Source: Endomychus coccineus
Taxonomy: Eukaryota; Arthropoda; Insecta; Coleoptera; Endomychidae
Length of the DNA: 64,000 nt
Reading direction: 5' to 3'
NCBI GenBank assembly: GCA_958510875.1
Contig: OY294067.1
Span: 266,326,180 to 266,390,179 of the forward strand
A program made the translations under genes and the position numbers. Of this stretch, positions 1 through 11,763 are shown one piece after another; position 1 is the first letter of the stretch; the number at the start of each line of letters is the position of its first letter. A model generated the notes under the pieces. The model was given only the letters and a program-made list of their open reading frames with translations. It searched no databases and was not told the DNA's origin.

Positions 1-212
1 TTGATGGCAACGTAAATTGTTAAACTTTAGGTATTATATAGTGTGGAAATTCTAAGTGGAATAAATTTGGGTGAAAGCTACCACAACTTTTTATTTTTAA
101 TTGTAATGATATATGTTGTGACATACAATTTGAAAGATCACTTAAAGGGAATGCAATCAAATTTTTTTACAAATCAGTAGGTACACTGAGAAAAAAAAGA
201 CAAATATTTTAA

Positions 213-470
213 ATTATTACTTTATTGAAAAAAATATTCGAAATGATCACCATTCTTTTCTTGACCAATCCGTAAACGAGAATAAAAGAGTAATTACTAC
301 GTAATATTTGCTTCATATCCTCTTTGATACGTTCCATGAGTTCATTCATATTGTCCGGTATTATTTGAAACACTTTTTTTTCAAGGTAACCTCATATAAT
401 AAAATTAAATGGATGAAGATCTGGGAATCTTGCGGGCTATTCTACATCACCTCTTCTTCCAATCCACCCA
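213..470 (-). pseudogene. Mariner-like transposase C-terminal fragment
   Basis: Read on the minus strand this encodes the C-terminal catalytic end of a Tc1/mariner-superfamily transposase. A WIGRRGDVE block is followed by ARFPDLHPFNF and then GYLEKKVFQIIPDN and a MERIKEDM tail. Active relatives have a (R/S)PDL-x-P-x-D-(F/Y) motif in this place, so the third catalytic aspartate appears here as asparagine. Two in-frame stops interrupt the frame (before PAR and before GYL). Nothing upstream of the WIG block is readable because a small inverted-repeat element abuts it at 490. It is a dead fragment, probably of the same broad group as the copies at 12 kb and 54-58 kb. Confidence 0.7.
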
Positions 471-489
471 CATTAAGGCACTGCCGAAC

Positions 490-672
490 GGTCGATATCT
501 CTGTTATTTTTTGAGATAAAAAAATACAGGTGGAAAAATAAATGAAACATATACCTAGGGTTCCGAATAAAAAATTAAGCTAATACTGACAGGACAAAAC
601 TGTATTTTCATTGTGTATGTCTCTCAAAAAGAAAACCTTTTTGTTGTATCCCAAAAATAACAGATATCGACC
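490..672. mobile_element. Small inverted-repeat element (MITE)
   Basis: The ends are inverted copies of GGTCGATATCTCTGTTATTT at the left and GGTCGATATCTGTTATTTTT on the opposite strand at the right. About 30 bp of each end pair before the AT-rich interior diverges. There is no coding capacity. I could not see a clear target-site duplication, so the superfamily is not assigned. It sits between the mariner-like remnant and the BED-like exon and may have split an older element. Confidence 0.55.
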
Positions 673-718
673 GATTTCGCACCACCCTCTTTATTCAATA
701 TTTAAAAATTATACTTAC

Positions 719-814
719 AATTATGAAGCACGTAGAACAGTAGACTTCTCCCATATCTATAAATAGTTCTTTGTATGGCTTAACCCACACTGACGCACTA
801 CTGACTTTAGGCAT
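719..814 (-). CDS. Possible first exon of a hAT/CGGBP1-like transposon protein
   Basis: A minus-strand ATG opens a 32-codon exon that begins MPKVSSASVWVKPYKELF and continues to VYCSTCFII. It ends exactly at a consensus donor (GTAAGT, minus strand, 718-713). The pattern of a short basic start, an aromatic residue, about fifteen residues and then C-x2-C resembles the opening of the BED-type zinc finger in hAT transposases and CGGBP1-like proteins. The downstream half with the histidines is not found, because DNA beyond the donor runs into the MITE at 490-672. This is a suggestion from pattern alone. It could also be a chance open frame. Confidence 0.3.
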
Positions 815-904
815 TTTACTAATAAAAAATAAATAAAATACCACAACACTACAAAACAAAATCGATGTTATCTCTTCAAAAGTACAATCAGAATCAAAAT
901 TCAT

Positions 905-1205
905 AAATAGATTTATTATTTTATTTCCCTACCTATGTAAATATAGGTTATTTTATTGTAAATATAGGTACAGTAAAACCCCTGTTAGGGGTTTAAAACG
1001 ACCTATTTTGAATTCTCGGAATTTAATACTGGGAATAACTATGCGCTTGTACCTCCTATGAAGGACCGCGGGAACTACACTTGAAATTCTTAAGTATACC
1101 AAATGAAATAATAAATTACTTCTTAATGAGACGAAGGTTCATAAAAATTATTTTTTTTTGAACCCCTTCGCTCAAAATTGTTTCAATAATGCACACAATG
1201 CTATT
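905..1205. other. No gene seen
   Basis: AT-rich DNA between the BED-like exon and the Crypton remnant. I see no coding frame, repeat or RNA signature. Confidence 0.5.
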
Positions 1206-1349
1206 CATTAAGCATATATGCAAATATTTAAAAAAATGCATTTAATACTATGCAAAATATGGAGAATATTCGCTTTGTATATATGGGTGTTCCTAGTGAT
1301 AATGTTCATCCTGTCGAAATGGTTGCATTGGTTTGATTGTTTCAGTTTC

Positions 1350-2270
1350 TTATGGTGAACAAATACGGGGTAAGGATTTCGGTGATGACTTTTCGCCATG
1401 AATAGCAGCAGAAATCTTTTCCTTATTCCCAAGGGAGTTTTCAATATATCCTTCAGCAACACTATTACTTTTCCAGCCACCATGGCGTTTGACAGCGAGA
1501 ATATCTACACCAAAATATGCTAGTAGAGAAGCCGAAGACCTTCTAAAACAGTGCCCTGTGTATTCTTCGGAATGAGGCAGCTTCAAGAAAACAGCAACAT
1601 TCTTAGGAATATTTCCAAAAGTATGAATACCACTGACTGCTCACTACATTTGATATTTCTTAATGATAAAAAGAAACGCGAATATTACATATTTTTGGAT
1701 AAGTTGGACCATGTTCACTTCATTCATATCCCCAGGAGTCAAAAAAATTTTACTATAGGGCATAACAATCCTAAGTACCCAACCTTCATCATGAACGTCT
1801 TCTGTACTTAGGTTTTCAATTCTTCCCTTCTACAAGCACCACTTATGCCAATTACCGTTACTACTTTTACTAGGAGAAATGTTTCATCCTCTGCGTCCAG
1901 CAAATAGTTTGTGATGTTTTCTTTAGTCATTATTCTAGAGTTTTTGTTCGTTATGAATCTGAGTTTGGCTTTAAAAAACAATTAATTGAACATATTTTCT
2001 TTATATCAACATTTTTTCTAATTAACAACATACACAGTATCATTAAAGTTAAAAATATTTTATACCTTGAAAATTCCTTAAAATAAGCTTAAGATACCTT
2101 TTCATTTGTGATATTCCACTAATTTTCATACCGGTTATAACTTTTTTCATTGGCGTTTTTAGATTTTTCTGGAAGAAGAGCGGAAATTGTGTTTCAGCCA
2201 GTTCTTCAATCTCTGGTGGCAAACTATTCTCAGAATCGCTCAAGAAGAAAACTTCAGTAAAAAATATTAC
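1350..2270 (-). pseudogene. Crypton-type tyrosine recombinase, decayed
   Basis: Crypton DNA transposons encode a tyrosine recombinase. On the minus strand the pieces appear in the expected order. An acidic start (SDSENSLPPEIEEL, about 2240-2190) comes first. The first catalytic-arginine box follows (VIGISGACRREEL, about 1870-1830), then a beta-strand region (LSTEDVHDEGWVLRIVMPYSK, about 1810-1750). The C-terminal core (GHCFRRSSASLLA...KRHGGWKSNSVAEGYIEN, 1556-1437) holds the HxxR, the HGGW and the presumed nucleophilic tyrosine in EGYIE. Only the last part is one long open frame of 78 codons. The rest is broken by frameshifts and stops, so the catalytic residues are kept but the gene is not intact. 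A second, internally deleted member lies at 61591-61963. Confidence 0.85.
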
Positions 2271-2399
2271 TATGACGTGAATATAAACAATCCATAAACA
2301 GTATCTTAGTAGCTTGTACGCGTCGTAGCAACGGTGTCCACTTGAATTCACGCCGGAAGATAAAATTCTGTACCTATGTATTTCGGATCAAAACCGATC

Positions 2400-4780
2400 A
2401 TTATGATACACGCCGTGTAATCAGACTTGCCTGATGATATTCACGGCTAGTACCGTAATGATCGTTATTATGATCCTTTCAACGTAAATAACTATTATAA
2501 TGCGATTTACATACAAACTTTTATCTTCTGGCGTGAATTTTAAATGAATTTCGATAGACATTGACATATCTAAAATGAAGTAAATAAAAAACCTCTCAGG
2601 ATATTATGTTTTTTCACATTTATTCGAAAAGACACTTGTCAACACAGTGAATACTCATTTTCAGACATTTCGAATTTCATTCACACCTTAATCAAGCATC
2701 AGTATAAAAATTCATCACTTATCTGAGTTTTATTTTACACATTTAGTCCTTTGATGTGGAAAACGCTGGGGCTTGATTATTATGGTTCGGAAAATAGGAA
2801 TCCCAAGAAAATTGGAAATTAGAGGGATTTAATATTCAGCTACCTGTTAACTATTAACTTGACAAGTTCGAACTATATCAACATCAAATTTATATAGAAT
2901 TATGTTGATTGCTACTAAATACAAATATCTACAAGAAAAAAGTTTTAATGTCTATTTAAAAAACAAAAAAGTGGAACATTCGACTTTCATTACTCATATC
3001 TTTGAAGTTTAAAAAAATTAAAAGGATCTAAATATGTGAGTTTTACATTTTCTGAAGATAAACACGTTTTCATCCCAACAAATCATCTTTCCTTTTTTTG
3101 AAATAATGTCTCCACAAGATAAAACAAGTAATCAAGTCTGATTCCGTATTTCATTACGATTTTTTTGAAGTGACTTCACAAATGCGATACTATACATTTA
3201 ATTGACTGATTGAATGAATGAAGCAATTTATTTATTGGACAACCTGTTGTCGAGTTTATTGAAATATGTGAGCGTTTGGGCCACTACAAAATTGCGATCA
3301 ATGGTTTATTGCTTGATTTAAAGGCTAATTATTACGGCCACTGAACATTGAAAATTATACGATCGGGTGCTCTAATATTGGATGCTAATTCACAACGTTG
3401 GAGACTGATTGTTAGTATTGATAATTCGAATAAATACGAAAGTATGTAAATAATAATGAACAATTCTATGAAGCATCTGCTGAATATTTAATTGCGTTTG
3501 ATTCACGGAAAGACGTTTTCAGTTGCTTGTTTTAACATTGATATATCACTATTGAACTTGTGGACAAAGAAAATTGATATTGTGGAACATTATTGAATAA
3601 TAATGAACATATTTAATGGTATAGTAATCCTCAAAAGTTTCCGTAACTTTATGAATATTCGATTGAATCATAATAATAGACTATTCTTCACGAATAGGCG
3701 TAGGACTCTGTATTTTGTATGTCAAGAAGAATAAAAGCTCTAATTTGGTTTGTATTAAAAGTCTTTCCATTGAAACTTGAAAACACATCTTCGTTAATAG
3801 ATAGAATCAGTCAATATTTACTGAAAATCTATTCTCAACTTGAATCAAATAGCCATTAAAATTTTTACTAATTTAAATTTAAATTAGAGAAAATCGAACT
3901 TTTATTAATAAATTAATGATGTAACAGAAAGTAGAATATGAATTTGTCACAATATTCTCATTTTTCATTTTATTACAGTATAAATGCTTCATTCTATATA
4001 TCTGTCAATACAACTGGCGAAGGATCGCCATGTGATAATCAAAGATTGGCCTAACTGTAGCCATCACCTCAGTATTTCCTAAAATAAAACAAAACAATTC
4101 TTATGTTGGTATCACTGATATGCTGATATGTGGCCACCCACTACTAAAGTTTCAAAATTTCTTAGTAAATTATATAATATTAATTTTTTATTTATTATAT
4201 AATAAAATACATAATGATCTAGCGAAGATTATCTAGGTTTATCAAAAACGATAAAGATAAATCATCCGATGAGGACAAACATGAGGGGTTTACAAGCTGA
4301 CATGTGTGTTTTGCCCAGAAATATTTATTGGTTACACAGGAAGAATCTTTAAAAAAACGTATTATAGAACATATGCGTAATTTCAATAATAATAAATCTG
4401 ATTAAATCTTTACAGAACACTTATTTATGGAAAACCATAACTCTTAATGACGCTCGAATAATGCCAATATATTTCACATACTATTGAGCTGAATAATCTA
4501 CCTAATGCATTATCTATTTTTCCGTATTTTAACTTCAGCAAATCATTACTTCTAGTAATCTCAATTTTTGGAATATTTCTTTGGTTACTTTTCAAAGAAC
4601 TTTAAATTGACTCAACATAGATTAATTGTGTAAACTCGAATGTATGTACATGTCTGTGTATATTTGCAACTCTATATATATATTTTTTCAAATTCACGAT
4701 ACATTTTATCTTATTTCATTCGTTAAACTGTAGAAAAGTTCGTCCTGTTGATAAATAAATAAATAATTTCAAGATAACTG
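2400..4780. other. AT-rich stretch without recognisable features
   Basis: About 2.4 kb with no frame longer than background on either strand and no family motif I recognise. Homopolymers and short AT-rich repeats dominate. It may be old transposon DNA or intron. Confidence 0.5.
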
Positions 4781-5030
4781 ATAAATTAAATTTGCTGGAA
4801 TCCCTAGAAATTAATAAATATAAGTACGATATCCTATTGAACGATTAAAAAATACTTAATAATTCTCCCTTGTTAAATTTTATAATTAGGGTTTTCCGTT
4901 TGCTAGAATAAAAGTAATAAATCAAATTTGCTGGAATCCCTAAGAATTGATAAGCATGAGAAGTCCGATATTCTGCTGAACAATCAACAAATAATAACCC
5001 CCTTTTAAATTTGAATAATTAGATTTACCG
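4775..5030. repeat. Diverged tandem duplication, 136-bp period
   Basis: The phrase AAATTTGCTGGAATCCCTA occurs twice with its internal TTTGCTGGAA at 4791 and 4927, an offset of 136 bp. Flanking similarity continues on both sides (a CGATATYCT...TGAACRATYAA stretch follows in each copy). The copies differ by many substitutions, so the duplication is not recent. No protein is encoded. Confidence 0.6.
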
Positions 5031-5870
5031 TTAGTTTAGTTGTTTTGTTGTAAGTTAGTACTTTGAAATATCTTTTTAAGAAGCTGCGGAGTTTGCGAAA
5101 CTTTATATACCTTTATTTATTAAATTAGTGAAAATCAAACTTTTAATAGTTGTTTTTTATATTTTATCGGGACATAAAAATATATTTTCATAAATATTGG
5201 GTACCTATTTAAAATTATGTAAAATCGTTTATAAATCAATCTTACATTTCCTGAGAGATATGATATAATCCTTTTTTCAGAAATACTATGCATTCCACTA
5301 CATTATGATACATTATATGAGTGGAAAAGCCACCCTCAACCTTCTTCCGCACACGCTCGGTCTAAACTGCCACTACGAGCGATTCTACGGCTCCTGCTGG
5401 ATTCATTAATAAGACTCTGTGAGTGGCGCCCGTAACTCTCTTTCACGGGACCGTTTATTGCGTTATCAAAATCATCAGTTAAGCAGTGGTGTAGCGTCAC
5501 GACAAAAATTCTAATCTCTTGAAGAAGAATTGAACTCTACAAACTTAAAAATATTAAGCTACTGACTCACCTCTTAACTTGATATGTGCTTCGGTGTAGC
5601 AATTTTTTCTTTCAAGAGGCGCGACAATAAAGTCTTCATCTCTCGTTACTCGTTATTAATCAACCATTTTAATAATTAATGTAGGCCAATAATCAACACT
5701 TTAATTATTTACTTGGTAAACTTCTTAGGAAAGGGTTACTCAATACTTTTGGTTATTATTCAAGAACTGAGATTACTTAAGACTCCTTTCTACTATGAAT
5801 GCAGTTCGTGGACAACAAAATAGGAAAAGGAAATTCTATTATCATACAAATCGGCGGTCTAAGAATGATG
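5031..5870. other. No gene seen
   Basis: Mostly AT-rich. One GC-richer patch near 5340-5460 (around CTACGAGCGATTCTACGG) is the only local contrast, and I could not match it to a gene, RNA or element end. Confidence 0.4.
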
Positions 5871-5879
5871 GTGATATCA

Positions 5880-8040
5880 CTTTTGTGTTAAACAAAAAGC
5901 ATTATGTGGTCTCAAACCGACGCCGTTGAAGATATCGACCTCAAATTTTTGGTGGTGATAGACAACACTAAAGCACGAAATTTTTTTCAAACAGAAACCC
6001 CCACCCCCTAAAGTCACGTGGTATAAGCATCGAGTTTTCCGAATTACTCAGGTAAAATAAAGAAAAATGGAAAACTGAGATATGAATTCGTACTCAAAAA
6101 CATATTTTAAATACTTTTTCTTCCTATAAGTTTTGCGATAAAAGCAAAAGCAACGGAGTTATAACACAATTTGTTGCCAAAAGTAGTTTATTTATACAGA
6201 ATGGTCCAGTTTATATCATCAGGATTTCACCAGCCAACAGTTTATCGAAAAATAAAGGTAGTTTGTGGAATAAACTATGGTCGAAGAAGGCTTCGTTTTC
6301 GAGATACAGGGTGTTGAAATTGAAAAAAAAAATTTGTTTTTTGCGAATATCTCCGGAACCGTTTATCGTACAGAAAACAGCCTCTGTAAGCATTTTCTAC
6401 TCATAGTAAGCTATGTTCTGTGCGATAAAAATTTTTTTTTTACTCATAATTGGTGAAGATTTTGAAGGGGTAGTGGGTGTTTTTCTCCCCAACTTCTACG
6501 CCACTGGATAAAGTACGGTTTTGAGACAACCATTTAAACCGCCAATGTTTTCTACACAAAAAAAGTACTGGTTATAAGCTCTAAAGTTGACCGTTTTTGA
6601 GAAAAATCAACTTTTATGTTGAAAAACATGGTCAATTTTTTGGTTTTGTTACTTGTTCTAACGTTTAAATAAATTTTGTTTAATTAGTAAAAAATAAATT
6701 TTATTTCAAAGAATTGACCATGTTTTTCAACATAAAGTTGATTTTTCTCGAAAACGGTCAACTTTAGAGCTTATAACACTGGCGGTTCAAATGGTTGTCT
6801 CAAAACCGTACTTTTTCCAGTGGCGTAGAAGTTGGGGAGAAAAACACCCACTGCCCCTTCAAAATCTTCACCAATTATGACTGAAAAAAATTTTTTTATC
6901 ACACAGAACATAGCTTATTATGAGTAGAAAATGCTTACCAAAACTGTTTTCTGTACGATAAACGGTTCCGGAGATATTCGCAAAAAACGAAATTCTTTTT
7001 TCAATTTCATTCTCGAAAACGAAGCCTTCTTCGACCATAGTTTATTATACAAACTACCTTTATTTTTCGATAAACTATTGGCTGGTGAAATCCTGATGAT
7101 ATAGACTGAACCATCCTGTATATGCGATACATCGAATTTTCCGAAGTTCCCAGGTAAAATAATGAAAATTGGAAAACTGAAATATGAATTCGTATTCAAA
7201 AATATATTTTAAATACTTTTTGTTCTTACAAGTTTTGCGATAAAAGCAAAAACAACGGAGTTATTGAACTTTGTTTGATTAAAATTCAATTTTATTATTC
7301 ATTATTAACTTGCCTACAATTTTTATTGAATATTTCTTTACAAATTGTGGTGGAGTTTCGGCCAAATCCGAAAAACACCCACTTCTTATGAGAGAAGTGA
7401 TACTGACGTGGAAACTTGAGGTCCTGTGGGTCTTTCCTTTCATGTGAATCTAGTTTTGGATCCAACAGATAAAAGGGGCCCAATGTAGGGCTCAAATCTG
7501 CCCCTAGGAATCTACTTATCGTACCAAGGTTTGCTTGGGCTTAAATTAAAGGGAAAAATAAATGTATTCGAATGGTCCAAACCGCGATTCGATGCGGCTT
7601 TCGAGAATCGAGATTTTCGAGTTCAAATTTCGACCCTAACCTATAATGGCCGCTCCGAGCAAAAATATTGCAATATTTTTTCCTACACCATATAGGATAT
7701 AGGATAAAGGATGATGAGCTAAATTAGAAGTTGTTCAGACGAACCTGAGAAACTGCAGAAGGTTCTGAAGTCAAAAAATGGAAGTTCGATTTGCGTGCCA
7801 CCTATTGACGATATCGAATTGGAAAAATGTGAGTATATTCTAGAACTAAAATGTAGTTCTCCCCAAAAAAATCATGAACACATTTTTTCTCTTGCTTATA
7901 CCACGTGACTGGAGAGGGGTGGGAGTTTTTTTTGCAAATGATTCTGTATTCTGATGTTGTCTATCACCACCAGAATTTGAAGTTGATATCATTAAAAACG
8001 ACGATTTTGGACCCCTTATTTCGTTTGTGTTACACAAAAA
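5880..8040. repeat. Composite of nested inverted and direct repeats
   Basis: Three layers are visible. The outer sequences 5880-6030 and 7870-8040 are inverted copies (both contain GGTGGTGATAGACAACA and GTCACGTGGTATAAGCA in opposite orientation). Inside them 6036-6180 and 7135-7270 are direct copies (each contains GATAAAAGCAAAARCAACGG). At the core is an inverted-repeat element, 6195-7120, listed separately. The frames at 7295-7495 and 7846-8037 on the minus strand are repeat DNA with no recognisable protein domain. The whole is probably a non-autonomous transposon with a second element inserted and a rearranged flank. Confidence 0.7.
6195..7120. mobile_element. Foldback mariner-type MITE with about 440-bp inverted arms
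   Basis: The left arm (6195-6640) and right arm (6690-7120) are near-identical inverted copies with a spacer of about 50 bp. The left end starts TACAGAATGGTCCAGT and the right end, read on the other strand, starts TACAGGATGGTTCAGT. Both are flanked by TA (6193-6194 and 7121-7122). TA duplication and a TACAGG(G)TGGTC-like tip are typical of mariner-related elements. The arms hold mirror-image minus-strand frames of 60 and 93 codons that match no family I know and are probably not genes. The RNA would fold into a very long hairpin. Confidence 0.75.
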
Positions 8041-8044
8041 GTGA

Positions 8045-9550
8045 GGTTATGGCATGAAGCACAAAGGCTTGACCCAGAAATAATGTTACCATCGTTTTTA
8101 GATGGTCGATTTGCATAATAATAGCCACCTTAGAAAAATTATATATGAAATTTTCAAAATCGTCGATTTTGAAAATAGTGCTACTGGACTATCATATGAT
8201 TCAGAAATTCTGACTTTTCTTAAATATGGTACGGACGGTATACGGTTGCGCTAATAAAATGTTACAGTCCATAACAATTATAATATGTATTTAATGAAAT
8301 AGAAATAATAGAGAACAATTATAATAATGAAAAGAATAATCAATTAAATAGATTAAAGGAATTTTACAATTTATTTAGGTCTAATCAGCAAATATAGAAT
8401 ATACATTAATTGAACTAAATATAACAGTAAATAAACTACGTAAGCTCCAAATCAGGATGCACCAGATTTGAACTTACAAACTAATATGAAAATGAATTAA
8501 CCGAAGGAATTCCAATTTTATGAATTTATTTTGATTTTAAAGAGAATGTAACTTGAATTGAAACTTGACTTAGCCAAATGATACTTTTAAATAATAGCAA
8601 ACTTAAATAGTATCACTAACAAATATTAAGTGGTTCATAAATTTATCAAAGTAAGGAACAATCACAGATAATAAAATATAACTGAATATTACTGCTTAGG
8701 TTTTGGGTTTTATAAGATTGAATTAACATCCCTCTCAATCAGTAAGCTTGAGCAGGGGATTACTCTAACCAACAAAAGAGATGCTTTTGACTCTGTATTG
8801 TAAGCTGCATAAAAGAACTATATCTGTCTGGTGAGGAAAAACTAACTTTAAGTGATAATGAGAATTTCTCGTTACTCTAATTACGATTAAATAAATGAAA
8901 TAACTATTCTAATTACAAATTGAATGAATGTATAAACGCTCTGATGCGATTAACAATCTGGCCACCTGTTTTGCTAACTTACATAAAGGGAATCAGGAAA
9001 ACCTATTTTCTTAGGACCAGAGCACGGCTGTCCACTTGCCTTTCATTCAACAGCCATAAATAAACAATACTTGTGAAACATCCCGAAACTTATTCGTTTT
9101 CTTCAACCTTTCTGGTCTTTGTTCAATAACATTTTGCTGACATCCTTTTGAGTCGTTAGAAACAAACCCGGTATCTTTGTGGATCCCTTTAACACCCTAA
9201 AGTAACAATACCTTCGAAAGAATTTACTTTTAACTTTGTCAAACAAAAACGAGGAAGCTAAGTATCCTGTTACGTCCAGTCTATGTGTGTTCCAACGGTT
9301 TTTTAAAATGTAAGTAATTTAATACTCTTGCATGTTACAGTTCACAATAAATATGGATCTAACGACAAGCTCCACAAATTGTAGAACATGACCTTATACA
9401 GGTGTCTCGTGAAATGCCATAGTTGAAGAAAAATAAGAAGTTAATAAAGTTTACTGAAATGAAATATCATTGGAGTCAGAACAGTTTATAAAATATGCTA
9501 TCGTTTCACCCTTTACTATGTGATATGGAATTTTATCCATATTGCAACAT
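8045..9550. other. No gene seen; unassigned repeat-like DNA
   Basis: No supportable coding frame. TGTTACAG-type strings occur near 8262 and again near 9341, which could be the borders of a solo long terminal repeat, but I cannot show a target duplication, so I do not call it. Confidence 0.3.
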
Positions 9551-9751
9551 TAAACTAGTCGAGGAAATAAAGCATTACACCTGGAATCTTTGAACGAATG
9601 AACAGATTTTGATGTAATTGGGCTCATTCGTTTCGGGAAGTCGAGTGAAAAAAATGTGGGTATTGGATTTTCTTGGAACATTGCCTCTGAATTTTAACAC
9701 GTTAAAAATGGATATTTTCATGCCATTTTCTGGGGATGATTTATCTAATTA

Positions 9752-10434
9752 TACAGGGTATCCTCGAACTGCGTGGCCAAAATAAAGCCGAAGATTCTTT
9801 GATTCGAAAAAAAGTTGATGAGCCTTTTTACTTTTGCCTCAAGTGTCCTGTTTACCAGGTAGAGGGCTTCAAAATTGTAAAAATAATTTTGTTTTTTCGG
9901 TATAACTTGAGAACGTGATGAAGACCTTCTACCATATTTAGCAGGTGAGTTACTGTCAATAATGGCCATTTTTGAGAGTGGAGCATAGAACCTTAGAGAC
10001 CATAGAAATGGCTCAAACTTGAGGATGTAACTGGAAAAGTGTCCAGAACTTTCTTGTGGTCAATGTAATTCACTCTATATTTTTATGTAGATAGCTTATC
10101 TAATTTGAAAACTTTTCTTACTCTTAGAAAATTTTGATAAAATCAACGGATTAGCTTGAAAAAATTAATTTTCGAGTCTCTGCAATTTTGGCTTACTAAT
10201 TTTACTTGATTAAAATACCTTAGTTGCCTTTGCTTTTCTAATGTCATTTTGGCATTTGAAGAATTTATTCTCAAAACTGTCAGTTTTTACTTTGCTTTCC
10301 GTAAAAATTTTATAAAATTATGGATCAAAATTTTACTAACACTGAAATGGTTGATATGTTATTGATTTATGGACTTTGTCGTTGCAATGGCCGGAGAAGG
10401 GAAAGATATCCGCATCGCAGAATTCCAAATCGGC
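9752..10434 (+). pseudogene. Mariner-like element, N-terminal transposase remnant
   Basis: The element tip TACAGGGTATCCTCGAACTG starts beside a TA inside foldback element A. Its transposase opens at 10320 with MDQNFTNTEMVDMLLIYG and continues CRCNGRRRERYPHRRIPNRQ. This is the N-terminal helix-turn-helix region (often labelled DUF4817) of insect mariner-like transposases. A relative at about 54480 keeps the same TEQVDMLLVYGFCECNG wording. The match stops at about 10434, where unrelated DNA begins, so the catalytic domain is missing. The frame stays open to 10604 but the later codons are not transposase. Confidence 0.7.
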
Positions 10435-10486
10435 AGATTCCACAACCACCCTTGACCAAGATACTTTTTGATGTCCCGGTACTTAT
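10435..10486. repeat. Isolated terminus shared with the 23-kb mariner-like copy
   Basis: About 50 bp containing CCACAACCACCCTTGACCAA match 23319-23369 with four or five differences. At 23 kb the sequence lies just outside the 5' end of a mariner-like transposase, so it is probably that family's terminal repeat. Here it stands alone, fused to another family's transposase start. Confidence 0.6.
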
Positions 10487-11763
10487 AACATTGATGTATT
10501 ACAATTTCGATGTTCCTGTTTCTGTTCGTTTCGGCGACGTGGGCATTTTAATTGAGATTGGTGCGATAAGGACGCTTTGTGTTGATACAATCAGTTTTAA
10601 GTAATCCAGTTTTAAACATAAGTCTTCTGATGATGGTCGGGAGACCGTAACGTACGTAAAGACGAGAAAATATAAAATATAAGTGTTAATGTGACCTATT
10701 TCCCGAGAATTTTATATATAATTCATACGTGGGTAAAGAATCTGTATTATAGCTTTTATTAAATAAAACTATCTTTCATAGATAATATTAGTACATGATC
10801 TCCGAGGTACTTCTTATATAATTTCTTACTGCTCGTTTAACAGGCCTGTGTCCGTCACACCAAGGCCCATGTGTATAAATAAAATAGATTTTATTCATGC
10901 CCCACCCATTCAAATATCTATATCGTGGTACCGAATCATATACAGTCACCCCTGAGCTCGAATTGTATATCGGCTTATATACTGCGCGCCCACCTAAGTG
11001 AAGATGCTGCGACAGCTGTTATTAAACTAATTATCTTCTCTCCTTTAAAAACGTAAAGCGTAGCGTCTATTTTTTGCTAGTTTTTTATATCTAATAGATA
11101 TAAAAAACTTTTTTGACATAATATATCTTCATAAAATAACAATTAGTCAATAAAAATTATGATATGGAACATCTTTTCTTAATATTTCAGGTGTAAGGAT
11201 CATGAATATCAATTAGCACCCTCGAAAAAAACCTCAAATAACAAGTTTGGTATCAATTACAATGAAATAATTGAGAAATTCCCCGTCACCGACGTTATAG
11301 TCAGGGTTACCGATCACCAGGTGCATTATAGAATATCTTAAGCAACATAGTAATGTTCAGCATTCTCGAAAACCACGGGTGAAAAATTTGGGACCGTTTT
11401 CAACAAAATTTCTGTAAATTCTCGGAGACCGACGTGGTACCCCGGGTTACTGACCTCCAGGTGCATTATAGGCATTTTTAAACGTCATATTCCTGTTCAA
11501 CACCCTCGAAAACCTCTCAGTCACCAATTCCAGCTATTTTCAGTGCTTATTTTCAAAGTTATATAATTAGATAAATCATCTCCAGAAAATGGCATGAACA
11601 TGTCCATTTTTCACGTGTTAAAATCCGGAAAAATTTTTCCAAGAAAATCCAATACCCTACATTTTTTTCACTCGACTTATCGAATCGAATGACCCCAATT
11701 ACATCAAAATCCGTTCATTCGTTCAAAAATTCCAGGTTTGGCCTAATGTTGTGCTTTATTTGC

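Larger units (their letters stand above)
9557..11761. mobile_element. Foldback element A (interrupted)
   Basis: The left arm 9557-9751 and right arm 11562-11761 are inverted copies about 195 bp long. They share, for example, CATGCCATTTTCTGG and GATTTTGATGTAATTGGG. The left tip reads AGTCGAGGAAATAAAGCATT, the same tip as the element at 16988-18678, so the two belong to one family. The right tip lacks the final AGTCGAGG and abuts a palindrome. Inside the right half (about 11210-11520) lie roughly 145-bp diverged direct repeats marked by CACCCTCGAAAA, paralleling the 155-bp array of element B. A mariner-like element has entered at the TA at the inner edge of the left arm. No transposase of its own is seen. 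Confidence 0.7.

Noticed and set aside
8262..9348. Solo LTR starting TGTTACAG and ending TGTTACA
   Set aside because: No target duplication, no matching partner LTR and no internal retroelement.
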